Part shown: positions 10,069 through 21,500 of the stretch, in pieces
Position numbering within the stretch: the first letter of the stretch is position 1
How the letters are laid out: every line of letters begins with the position of its first letter
Assembly (NCBI GenBank): GCA_026168455.1
Contig: CM047426.1
Location: 87,943,986 to 88,007,985, forward strand
DNA length: 64,000 nucleotides
Source: Theocolax elegans
Lineage: Eukaryota > Arthropoda > Insecta > Hymenoptera > Cerocephalidae
Reading direction: 5' to 3'
Notes under the pieces: generated by a model
What the model was told of the DNA's origin: nothing
What the model saw: the letters and a program-made list of their open reading frames with translations, nothing else
Database searches by the model: none
Program-made: the position numbers and the translations under genes

Positions 10069-10257
10069 GTCCAGACACCAGTTGAATCAGGGGCCCGCGT
10101 ACAGCTTACGTTGTCGCGTACAAGTTTACGCCTCGGCCAAGGCCTTCCCCTGAACACTGGAGCCGGCACATCTCCGACGTCGGAATTCTTCTCCGTGTTG
10201 GCTTCACGATGGTCGAGACGCGAGAGAGCTTTCGAGGACAGCGAACTGTCTCGATAA
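10069..10257 (+). CDS. Probable terminal coding exon of an unrecognised plus-strand gene
   Basis: A GC-rich block follows acceptor gatagaaattttgcag. In phase 0 it encodes 62 residues starting VQTPVESGARVQLTLSRTSL and ending FEDSELSR, then TAA at 10255. The product is Ser/Arg-rich, without a known domain. An AATAAA at 10410 lies 150 bp downstream, as expected for a 3' UTR. A second frame, entered with a two-base overhang such as the exon at 4301 would give, is open for 27 codons and ends TGA at about 10152. Which frame is used cannot be decided from sequence. The minus strand has a 60-codon frame with less support. Confidence 0.45.
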   Translation, partial: VQTPVESGARVQLTLSRTSLRLGQGLPLNTGAGTSPTSEFFSVLASRWSRRERAFEDSELSR

Positions 10258-10409
10258 CCGCCTTTGCCCTACCCCTTATTGCTGGCATAGCGGGGGAACG
10301 CCTCGCTTGTCACGCGTTGTGCCAAACAGTCGATATCATATTTTACATACATTACAAGTTAAAATATCTCATATCAAAGCCCATAGTTTTCTAAACGTGT
10401 ATAAAGAAC

Positions 10410-10415
10410 AATAAA
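10410..10415 (+). terminator. Poly(A) signal AATAAA
   Basis: The hexamer in gaacaataaactttt lies about 150 bp past the stop at 10257 and is the nearest canonical signal on the plus strand. The following stretch to 10865 shows no gene or repeat. Confidence 0.4.
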
Positions 10416-11594
10416 CTTTTCGCTTGTATCTCCAAAAAGATAAGAGATACGGTGAAAATGACCGAATTTTCACACAAAATTAATAACTTTTCACACAAAA
10501 TCGGCCAGACGATTCAGCTGTGACAAAAATATTCACCTGAAACTAGCTCCCTCTCACAGCCACGTTTCAACTATTTACTCCTATATGTTTTTACTTTTAT
10601 GCGTTCTGTCGCTCACTGGAAAGCGTTGTATCTCTTTCTATCTTATGGATTTCCCATAGTATTGCTATCTCTTTTCGAGTTGACTATATATATCAAAACG
10701 GAAAAGACAAAAATCGAGTAACGGAAATTGACATCCAATGTTTTTGTCGCAGCTTTTCTTAATTATGCGTGAATGAATTCGAGCAAAATTTGATGTCAAC
10801 AGAAAATAAAGAAATAGGCAAAGTAATGTTTCATAGATTTCATAAAAATAGTAATAGTAAAATAGAGTTGGCTATGAATCTCCTTTTCTATTAGTGTTTG
10901 CGTTTTGAGTATTCAACAGTTTCAAAATTTGCAGCTGTAACATAAAAATTAGTGAATTTACAGAACTGATCTTGAAAAATATATTTATTGGAATTAAACA
11001 AATATTTATACAAAAAAATATTTGATTAAAATTACTAGATTTTTTTCTGTTACTTTTTATTGCTCGTCGTATACAAACTTAAATTCATATTATACTATTG
11101 AGGTCCATTTGGTTTCATCACCCATATAAACAAAACATAATAAATATAATCAACTGAATATTATTATTTAAAAATAATTTTTTTTCTACCTAGTTTAATG
11201 CTTTTTTACACCAAATATAAAATAGAAACTTCACAGAAAAGGACATCATTAGCAAGTAATTTGATTCTTGACGCTATCTATGATTCTAATGATCATAAAT
11301 TTTAGTATCGATCTAAAGGAGGCTAATTATAGGTAAGATGATAAAAATTAACATAAAAAAAATGACTACTTGTAATATACTTTGTCAGTACAAGGTTTAC
11401 ATGTCATACGTCTTACACAGATTGATATAAAAGTTTATATTCAACGTCAATCGTCAATAACATTTTCTAATCAGTGGATAATCATAGTAGAAAATTTACA
11501 TTTTTCAATTGACATTAGTTTGAAGCAAATTCATCATTTCATCCGAAATTTTGTTTCCAAATATTTTGCATGTTGAGTAAATCACCCATATAAA

Positions 11595-11914
11595 TATGGG
11601 GTATTCCACGTGAAGTGGTCCGATCAAAATTTTAAAATGTACTAAATTTTGGGTACACATTGCAAATGTTTTTCAGAATACAGAAAAAAATTTTTAGGTA
11701 CTGGAATCTATTTGCTCAAAAGTTATTCTAACCTCAAAAAGTGAATTTTTTCTAGTTTTTTTCAACACCAGCTGGGTTTACCGCTATTTAACTCAAAATC
11801 TATCAACTTTTACTATAAAACATTATATATAACATTCGTTGCTAACTATGTCTAGAGTTTATCCTTCTGGGTTAGAATTTCTAATCTCAAGGTTAATGTT
11901 ACATAAACTACATG
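11595..11914. repeat. Interspersed repeat, copy B, inside the OR pseudogene intron
   Basis: Same repeat as 4459-4779. In the other OR copy this place holds about 20 bp of unrelated sequence between cccatataa and tttatattta, so the repeat entered after the duplication. It ends at ctacatg, immediately before the lost exon 2 donor. Confidence 0.7.
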
Positions 11915-11925
11915 TTTATATTTAT

Positions 11926-12601
11926 GTAAATGGTAAAATCCTCTTCGCTGTATCATTAACATTATCAAGGGGTATTGTAATGAAATATGCGATTACAAAG
12001 TATACTGAACAAACTAACAAAACACCCCAAAGAAAAATATTAAAAATGTAGTAACTTATTTTTTCGAAATCTTTAACATAGTTAGATTCACTTGCTATTA
12101 AAAATGTCCATAATTTTTTGCATAACTCTAATAATTTGAAAAATTTACGCCGATTTACACAGATCAATGTGTAACGTGCGATAACACCTTGAACAATCAG
12201 CATTTCGCATACACCATGAATTTCTAGCTGTCTTTGTAAAATCATCTGCACTACGCCGCCTAGAAATATTGTATAATAAAATCCAACGCATACAATGAAA
12301 GTAAATCATGATTAACTGATTTTCTAATGCACCCCTAAAATTATTATATATTTTTTTATTATTCATCATTCGTTTAATTCATCGATTCAATACATTTTTA
12401 CTTACTTAAGATAATATAGAGGATATTTATTTTATTTTTAAGTTCGAATGTACTGAAAACATAACAATTTAAATGAAATATGTACCTTATCGATCTAGTT
12501 TCAGCATTTTGACAAGTGCGAGGATAAAATCCGATAACCGTGAATAGTGTTATGTAGATTTTTTCTATACTCTCATATGTCAATTCCTGTTTCTCTTTCA
12601 T
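11926..12601 (-). pseudogene. Odorant receptor pseudogene (tandem copy of the left-edge OR)
   Basis: Exon 1 (12601-12486, donor GTACAT) and exon 2 (12334-11926) are close copies of the first two exons of the left-edge OR, with roughly 80% identical residues. An in-frame upstream Met at 12619 is an alternative start for exon 1. There are three lesions. An extra base at 12288 (ccaacGcatac against ccaaccatac) shifts the frame after residue about 53. The exon 2 donor has changed from GTAAAT to ATAAAT at 11925. No exon 3 follows: homology with the other copy stops near 10866. A 320-bp interspersed repeat (11595-11914) now abuts the lost donor. Exon 1 is intact, so short transcripts could still form, but no full receptor can be made. 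Confidence 0.85.
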
Positions 12602-12619
12602 TTTAAAATGATTAACCAT

Positions 12620-13121
12620 TCGAATTTTCAGTATACATACATTTGTTGTATAATATTTTATTATAATAGTTTTGAACTTATTTATTGGATGTTATTAGAA
12701 CTGACACTTTTGGACAACTCGGATGGAATGAACGTCGAGAATCAGTACATAGCGCTTTAGATGAGATAGAACTGATTAAAAATGTATGCATATACGCATA
12801 CTTGATTTCCATTTCACCGATTCATCACTCACCAGTTTGTCAGTTAATATTCGTATTTCCGAATATTTTCTATCGCCTCTTGCGTAGAAAAAGTTTGGTG
12901 GTAGTTCAATAAAGTTTGTTACCTCTTTACAGACGCATCCAACTTTTGTCGATGTAACCGAACTTTCAGTAAAATCACTTGCCTTCTCGTTTCGCTTGTT
13001 TCGTCAATTTTTAATTATTCCCGTTTTGAAGCTTCGGCGAATTTTGCTTGTATCTCTCAGTCAGTAATGTGAATCTTGTTGAACGAAAAGGAGGTACGTG
13101 TAACTCACTTTTTATCGTAAA
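12620..13121. repeat. Near-identical block upstream of the OR pseudogene (copy B)
   Basis: Partner of 2343-2845. Differences from copy A cluster at about 12981-13001 (cttctcgtttcgcttg against tttctcgtatggctcg). The near-identity stops at the end nearest OR exon 1 and again just past gtaactcac at the other end. Confidence 0.8.
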
Positions 13122-13232
13122 AAATGGTAAAAATTTTTGGTTTACTTATATATTTGGAAAATTAAATGGTAAAGAAGTACTGCCTTGGTAGAAATTTCAA
13201 TCTCTTAAATGTATATACTGATATTATTATAG

Positions 13233-13327
13233 CTGCGTATATCCACACGTCGAAAAGTGGCGAAGGAGTCAAGAGACCGAAACAAAATACGGACGATTGC
13301 ATCACGGACGTGAGCCTGATGGTCAAG
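13233..13327 (+). CDS. Internal coding exon of an unrecognised plus-strand gene
   Basis: A 95-nt block with strongly GC-biased third positions lies between acceptor gatattattatag and donor GTACGA. The open frame needs one base from the previous exon, encodes 31 residues from AYIHTSKSGEGVKRPKQNT to CITDVSLMVK, and ends in phase 0. It is basic and polar with no known motif. It lies inside duplicate copy B but has no counterpart in copy A. It probably belongs to the same kind of long gene as 4301-4403, but the phases do not join directly, so an exon between them or a separate gene is implied. Confidence 0.55.
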
Positions 13328-16300
13328 GTACGAGTCTCATAATCCAATGGTGCGTCGTAACCTGGTTTCGCGTCCCTTGGTCCGTTTTATTTCGCTCGCC
13401 CCTATCCTTTTTACACGTAATACTATAAAAAAAATCCTTAAATAAAACTTTTATTATACGTTTCTGTATGAATTCATTTTAAAAAATATTATACTGGACT
13501 AAAAGAAGATACGTATATTGACTATTTGATTACTACTAAAGAAATTAATCAATAGTACAACAATAGTAGTTGTCGATACGAGAGTGACATTATTGATTTC
13601 CTCACTTCGCTCAGATGATAAAAGTGATTTATCAAGAATTCTGGACTAAAAAGTATCATCAGCATGCTTTTTCAGAAAATACTCATTTTTTCAGAAAAAT
13701 TGCAGTTTAGATAATATTTTTTTTTAAGTTTACTTGAATAAACGTCCTGAAATCTATAGAGTTTTTAAAAATTGTATCTAAAACGATATAATGATCAATA
13801 ACTTCGTGAATTACAAATATTTTTAGCTGAAAATAAATAGGGATCATCAAGACTCCTTTTACCCATAATTTCAAGCAGATCCAAAGCTTTTTATGGTCCG
13901 ACTGATTAATTTCAGAGTTATCACAAATTGAATAAAAGTAAGTTATCTTTTCAATATAACTTGAAAACTATAATAGGAATAATTAGAAAATCCCAAAGCG
14001 AGAAGAAAGATATTTTTATTCTATATAAATTACATTTGATCCTATTCAACAATATCATTTGTAATATTTAAAATTTTCAAAAAATAAATTTATTAAAAAT
14101 GAAAATGAATTATAATTTAAAAGCAAATATGTAGATCCCGAAACAAATTTTTATTCCAAAATTCGAAGATTGAAAAAAAACTTCATGCTTGAACCGAGCG
14201 AAATCAATACGGTATTTTAAAAAATGTCTTGGTACAAACACACACATGGACATTTTTTAAAAACAAGTGATTTGAACTTTAGATGTCAAATCGTACTTCT
14301 AACATGTATTTATCTAAAAATTTGTCTAATATGTGAATTTCATTAAAACCTAATGTCTAATTGTAAAAGATCAAAGTGGTTAATTGAATAATAATGTTTA
14401 ATTGACAGTATATATAATATAATATAATAAAAAATACTCTTGTAAACAGAAAGAGTTAAATGTTTTGAAATAAAAGAGTCGTCTTATAAAAATGAAAAAT
14501 AACTATGTCGACGTCATTGTAAAATAAATAAATAACAGTTTGTACACCAATATTAACTGAAAAATTATTTACTATATCAAGTGACGTTTCTTTGGGAGAA
14601 AAAAAGAGAAGAAAGAAATAGATGTAACCATGATAAAACAGCGGTGGTGATTAAGTTACAGGTACATTTAAGATTCTGCTTCTTCTTCTCATTGGCCTGA
14701 AATTTACAGGGTCATAAGTTATAAGTACTTGTACGCAAGGACTGCGGATGCACATGGAGATGTGGACCGGCTGCTTTAAAGGTTAAAAGAAATCGCACGG
14801 TCCCTTTTCTTGATTCACCAATTACACGGAAGGTGCGGCAAACACGCCGAGGTCTGCTATAACTTTCGTACCCGTTGCATGAATCAACCGAAATTCAAGA
14901 TAACAAAAAATAATAAATTTAATTCATAAATTTATGATACCAAATTACGCGTATTTTATTGTGCAATCCCAAGTGCGAAATACTCATATTACACTAACGA
15001 GAAAGTTAGATAATAATTTGCATTGGAGGTGCAATTAATTTAGGTCACCTTAAATTTCGCGTTTCAAAAACTCATAGGTAATTTATCGAAAAGTATTAAC
15101 TCAGTTGTTTGAGTATCGCAAACACGCGTTCGTCGATTAGTGTCTAAGAGAATGAGATAGACGGGAACTACCGAATAAATGCATGAAACACCGAATAGGA
15201 CAAAACATCTTCACCGTAAGAGATGAAGGTAATACAACTTTTTTCTCTTTGCCACTTGTATTTATGTCCACTGCAAAAATATGACTTCCTCATTGACTAG
15301 TAAACATCCTAAGAGAAACTACATTTTATGTCAAATCGTATTGTTGGATAATTATTATTACATACTCGATTGCTAGCTAACTTTTTGATAATGATTCTAA
15401 CGTATTATTATGAAAACGATGAATGAAATAAAAGACAATTTACTGATTATGCAAACTTTGGTATTTATTGAAATTTCTATTAACTCATGATTCTATGCTG
15501 GATGCAAATGGACGGTAATGCTTGTTCAAAGATTTTAGACTCGGATAATGCAAACATCGTGATTAAATGAAATCTTAATGTTAGCCGAGTAGCGTATTCG
15601 ACCTCATTAGTAAGAGTTACAAGCGATAACGACGTTGCTTAACGGTCTTCAAGGTCAAATTTTAATTCATACGTATGGGAGGTATAAATTCTATAACTTA
15701 CGATCATATTTTAATTGTGTTGTGGACACTATTCAATTCGTTACAAAATATTTTTCACTATGATTTGCGCGTCAATGCACAAAAGCTAGCTCTTTTGTTA
15801 ATTAACTTACCGCTTAATGCCTTACAATTACAGTGAATGCTTTTGTAAAATAAAATTATTTAAATTCAATTAATAGAGCAATAAAGTAGAAGTTCAAATC
15901 TAAGAACTAGGAATTAAGAATTGGTAGTAAATACCTTGTGAGGAATTTTTTCTCCCATTTTATTAGCACTTAATACAATGACTACTACCTCAAAACATTC
16001 AAATATTGCGTTCAGCTTTTTGCGAGCAGTAAACTTGAAAATTCCTGTAGAAATGGAAAGCTTTTTATCATTTCCGTCTGATGTACACTAATTTCTGTAA
16101 TATTTCCAGTATATTTACGAAGATAAACGCGATTTTATTAGATTTTTCACTTATTCATTTGTAATACACATTTAATATCACATAACTAGGTTCTATCTTA
16201 ATTTATTTTTACAAGCTCAAAAATGAGAGAAAAATAGTATTATACATTAATAAATGGTCATAAAATGGGAGAAAAAGCGTTTCATCGGTAGGAGACAAAT

Positions 16301-16898
16301 GGACACATTTTTAGCTTATTTTTTAGCCATTCTATTCAAACAATCTATTTATATATGATTTCTATGAGAGAAGATACCACAATTAATAAAAAAAAACAAG
16401 TCTTACCGAAAATTATTATTTAAATATAAAAGGTTGAAAATCAATCGACGGAAGCTCATCCGCTTGCGCATACTTATTTATGTACAGCCTGACGTTTCCG
16501 CCTCTTGGTATACGAAAGGCCGTTGACATCGTCGCGAATGCAACGCGTCTTCGTTATTCGATGCATTGCGTCCGTATTGTCCGCATTGCTTATGTTTTGT
16601 TTTTATCTCTTCTCTTTGATCTACAAAAATTATCAAATCCCTTTATTTAAATCACTTCGAGCTTAATAGTAAACGGCTTAATTACTGCAAATGTTACTTT
16701 CATGAAGGTAAATTGTTGCAAAACGAATTAAAGGAATTTTTTTTTTATTTACCCATCTAATTACATTTATTGGGTATTAGGGGTATACACAAAATATTTA
16801 CAAGATAGAGATAAATATACATTAATATATGTATATGTCAGTAATTTTTTACAATGAAATAAAAATTTCTCGTATACATTATAATTCTTGGGTAGTTG
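13328..16898. other. Gene-poor AT-rich sequence
   Basis: No confident gene. A 14-bp inverted repeat (ttttaaaaaatgtc / gacattttttaaaa) lies near 14214-14264. A short CpG-richer patch at about 14690-14870 has a 3'-splice-like ttacag and a weak open stretch, but stops occur in all likely frames. Another CpG-richer patch is at about 16440-16600. These could be intronic regulatory elements. Confidence 0.4.
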
Positions 16899-17576
16899 TA
16901 GAGATGCACGAGTGTTTGAAAATACTCGATTCGAAGTAAGTATTCGAGTTACTGTACTCGTACAAAATTGAGGAACGTACTCGAAAATATACTAGCTACT
17001 CGGTGATTTCGAACTACTTGTACAAATTGAGTTACTCGTACTATTTGAGCTATTCATTGATACCAGAAGTGGGCAAGGATTCGACCGCAACTTTTCGTCG
17101 AATACTTTTTTAAAATTTTATATAAATGATAATAAAAGCACAGTAATGTGATTTCGACGAAAAGTTGCGGTAGAATACTTGTCCACCTGTGATAAATGCG
17201 AATTATTCGTAAAATTCAAGCTATTTGTATATAACTCGAATCGCATATACTGTAGCATATAATACACTTAACAATTTTAATTTTATTGAAGACAAATCTA
17301 TATGTAAAAAGAAGGTTGATTAAGCGAGTTGATCAATTGGATCATCAACCTGAATAACTCAATGTACGCACTATTGCAAAAATAAGCGCGTACTATCTCT
17401 AAATAATCGTGAGAGTTAAGAGTAATATTGCACCCCATTCACAACACAAATTATCTGTCTAATGGTAAGAACTAATTAGCTAAATATACTGACTAGTAGA
17501 ACTAGAATTTTTAAACAGAGTAGCTAATAGCTCTCAAATTAGGCAAAGACTCGCGAGTGACTTTCAAACACTGCTA
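16899..17576. mobile_element. hAT-like non-autonomous element (outer)
   Basis: The left end is TAGAGATGCACGAGTGTTTG; the right end read inward is TAGCAGTGTTTGAAAGTCAC. They share GTGTTTGAAA and then ACTCG. Between them the sequence is full of tactcg/cgagta motifs, a style common in insect hAT MITEs. A second hAT-like element sits inside at 17064. I do not see a clean 8-bp target duplication (ggtagttg against tcgcgtat), so the ends are approximate. Confidence 0.45.
17064..17190. mobile_element. hAT-like MITE (inner, nested)
   Basis: The termini CAGAAGTGGGCAAGGATTCG and, reversed from the right end, CAGGTGGACAAGTATTCTAC are inverted repeats that continue for about 38 bp to CGCAACTTTTCGTCGAA. 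CAG-n-GTGG-n-CAAG is the familiar hAT terminal pattern. The 127-bp element is mostly terminal repeat, with an AT-rich centre. The flanks share tgata, possibly an eroded 8-bp duplication. Confidence 0.75.
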
Positions 17577-18503
17577 TCGCGTATTGAGGTTCTTCTAAAG
17601 TGAATACTTGTATCATTACTCTTTGTATTTTCAATTTTATTTATTATTATTAAAAAATAAAATATTTAATAATTTTATAATAATAATTTTTAATAATTTC
17701 ATAATTTTATTATTTTTTATTCTTTGTATTTTGGGCAGTGTATCAGAACATGTTTTATACAAATGCTTTTGAATTTTAAGAAATTATTTGAATTGCCGAA
17801 TGTTAATAATCAAATCTACATTATTTCTTTTAATTAGTTCACCGCATATTGATATTGTCAGTATTAAACATTATTTACTTTTTGTAAATTAAATTGCATA
17901 AGATACATAATTTGAAATAATACATGTTTACAATATGAAGGTATATTAAAATTATACAAATCTAACAGAATATCCATTCATTACGAATAGCATTTATATT
18001 TAATTTTAGTATGTGCTTTATCTTTATCTAAAAGCACTTAATCATAAAACTCCCTTCAATCATTAGTCAAATTGACTTCATAAATATAAGTATGTACGTA
18101 TTATTGTTAATAGTATTATTTGTACATTTTTTGAAAGCATACCTTACCCAAGAAAAGAATCGGAAATCATTGCTTACTTTGCATAATTTCAATTCCTTAA
18201 GAATGAAAGACACGTAATACATTTATAATTTCCACTAAAAAAACCAAAAATGTATAAACATTGCAGCATATCGCATAAAACAATATCAGATAATTAAAAG
18301 CACGCATAATCCAAGAAATTCGCGGATGAATGAAGACATTATCTACCTAATGTCTACTTTTCTACCGTATAAGATCGTATTATATACCTCGCGGAAAGTA
18401 CGGAGTACAATCCTCCGAACTATTAATTAAAATGTCACTATACAGCCGAGAGCCGAGTCATTTTGCGTTACCGTTATGATCTCTCATTATGTACATGTAT
18501 ACT

Positions 18504-18504
18504 T

Positions 18505-18536
<32 letters not shown>

Positions 18537-18545
18537 CGCGCACGC
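18504..18545. repeat. Compound microsatellite (TA)n(TG)n(CG)n
   Basis: Runs of tatata, then tgtgtg, then gcgcgcacgcg follow one another directly. Confidence 0.9.
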
Positions 18546-21500
18546 GTATGCATATGTACATAGGACTGTGTTTTTCCTGGGGCAAAGGCCCGGCATTCCG
18601 GAATTTTAATGCGAGATTGGTTATCGCGCGAAAATGCGCGGGAATATCGTGTACATTGCGGAGAGAGAACTCGAACTCGCATAATAAGGTAGTATTAAAG
18701 CGAAAAGTGGAACTATCGGACGCGATAAAGGTGAATTTCTAAATAATGCGGCTCTCGCATAGAGCCAATCCTCTCTTCCTCTCTTTCTCTCTCTCCCTCA
18801 TGTTCGTTTGATAGTCACCTTCGATTTTCTCGCAACTCGTTACGCGAGCTTCGTTTTATTTATTTTTATTTTCATTATACGGTAATATTGTGATTAGACA
18901 GAGAAATTATACCTACACTACTGCATATGAGATAATCGAATTGTTTTTTGTCTCGTTATTTTAACGTGTCTATAAAGTTAACATTTTACTATAATGAAGA
19001 AACAAATTTCGATCGCTGAAAACTCCTATACGTACTTTCTTATCTTCAATATCCATATAATTTCATTAAGATTATTTTTATTTCATTGATACCGTATAAT
19101 AACATCAAACTTTTCGTTTGCATAATTAATTTGTCGAATATTAAAGGTAATATTATACTTTGGTCTGACACAATACTTATGACTTATATAAATGGCGATT
19201 AGAAATAAAAAAAAACTAAATTCCGTTTGAACAATTAATGAAATATTTCGTTCCATTTATCAAGCGATAATGTTACTCAGAAAAATTGCTATCTAATGTT
19301 CTTTTTCACGGCATGCGATTTTATATTTGTTGCAAAAAAACACGTATACACACATTTTGTCCTACATCGATCAATTCAATACCAGGAACTGCTTTAATGA
19401 AATAGCAATAAATGTTTCAACCTTCATTATGCAATTAAATTTCAAACTATACTTCTTTTCAACGATAATACTGATACCTGTCATTAAATTTCTTATTTTC
19501 CAACTTATTATAAAGCAATTAAGACCATTTATCAATTAAAAACTATCACATTGGATATCATTTTAAAAGGCTATAGTGTTGCAAAATTATATTATCAACT
19601 CCTCAATCACTTTTTACGGGGAAAAAAATGTTTATAAGTAGTATTTTCTTGTTAATTATAAAAACCTTTGAACTAAAAAAAATGAGCACAATTTACCATA
19701 CAAAAATAAATTAAACTTCTCATTCATGACGATACGGTTATCGATCAAACCTTAAATTTACAATTATTATTAATTGTACAAAAAGTAATTTTAAAAAATG
19801 TAAAACTTAATTTCGATAACAAAAGTATATACTGTCTTGTCAAAACTTGAGAATGTAATAAAAATTGATTTGTCTTGACTAATCATAAAATATACTATGT
19901 TATGGCTACTAAAATTCCCTACAAATTGTGTAAAAAATTAAGTCACACATACATATAGCAAAAGAAAATAAAATGTATATAGTAAATTTTGCTATCTATA
20001 ACATATAAATTTTATGTTGTTACATTATAATGTAATTGTTACATTATAATACAACATTTTTCTCCGCGCACGTTCGGTATAAAATAAATGTACGTAATTA
20101 TGCACGCAGGATTTTTAAGTTCCAATGCACCGGCACAAGCACAAAGTGAAGTCGCGGAGAAAGAAAGGGTAAAATATGCCAGCGCGTTTCTCGACTAATA
20201 ATACGCGGGCTATACAAATAAGCCGGTCCCTGAAAATATCCGAAAAACCGCGTATACTGATTTACGAGGGCACGGGCATTTATAAATCATCGTGAATTGA
20301 TGTTCTTATTATTCGAATTTTTCTTCACCACTCCTGCGCCTACCCACGCGTACACGCGCATTCACTCGGAATTATTAAAATAACAAGTGCCAGGTTTAAC
20401 ACCTTTGCTCGCTCTCTTTGTGCGTATATACCATTTTTTTTATTTTTGCACAGTGCACGCGCGTCCATGTATCTATATAGGCTACCTTTCTCATTCGACG
20501 GCTACTTGCATTTTCACTTACCGAGAGATCGCGACGGCCGATACACAATTGCTTATAAATAACGCTATTAGAAAGGATAGAAAAATGTCTATCGAACCTT
20601 GTCAGCAAGTTTGTGCGATCAATTAAACGGGTTAGTAACAACTGATTTGACATAGAATCTTTCCACTAATCGTTCTTGACGTGATTATGTAAATTGTATT
20701 AACCGAACTTGTCAATTATTTATTGCTCCATTGTTTTATTTTCTAGGTCGCTCCGCGTGTTCACAACAATTCGCTTTTTCCGATTATTATATTACACTTT
20801 TTACCTGTTTATTATTATTTAACACGAGATTTTATTTTTCTCTTCTACTATACGTACATATCGCCTACATGATATACGTACACCCGTGTACGGTGTATTT
20901 ATGAGATTGCAGTTATGTGTATATACATATATGTATTATTATTGTGTAAAACGAAAGGTTTATCATTTCATTAGAATGTCGAAACACGAGTGTGAAACAC
21001 GAATTGTGCTTGTACGCGTAAATTAGTGTGTGTATAACAATTATTATAACGCGATTATTCAATTAGACAAAAATATAAGACCATTAAGAAAATATAGTTA
21101 ATCATGGGAAGTATTTCTCAATTGAACAATTTAGATTGCTCGTTACAGTATAGTAATATCAGGGCGTCAATCAAACTGTACTATTGATTGATGGAAAATC
21201 TGCATGGAAACCTATTAAATATTCACCGTTACAAAGTGCGATTTATTCATTATCATGAAAATTGGCAATACCTCCATTATACCCTCCAGGTGACTTTGAT
21301 ACTTCACGGGATTTAACGGCATCCACCCAACAATCGCGACCTTTTCATTATACTATCAATCTCAAAGTTATCTCGATGTAGTCTTTCTCTCTTCGTATAC
21401 TCCCGCGTGCAGCTTGACAAGAAACCTACAACAATAATGATTCTTTCATCACAATGCCCTTCTGCATTAATGATTCAGCGAAAACCTGCTCTCAATCTTT

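Larger units (their letters stand above)
10866..14410. repeat. Segmental duplication, copy B
   Basis: Partner of 918-4010. It lacks the third OR exon, lacks both MITEs of copy A, and carries the interspersed repeat at 11595-11914. At about 14335-14390 it shows the uninterrupted target site of the TTAA-flanked MITE present in copy A, which dates that insertion after the duplication. Confidence 0.75.

Noticed and set aside
14667..14770. Exon between ttacag and a GTTAAA donor
   Set aside because: All useful frames stop within the block (for example TAA just before the donor) and the donor is poor.
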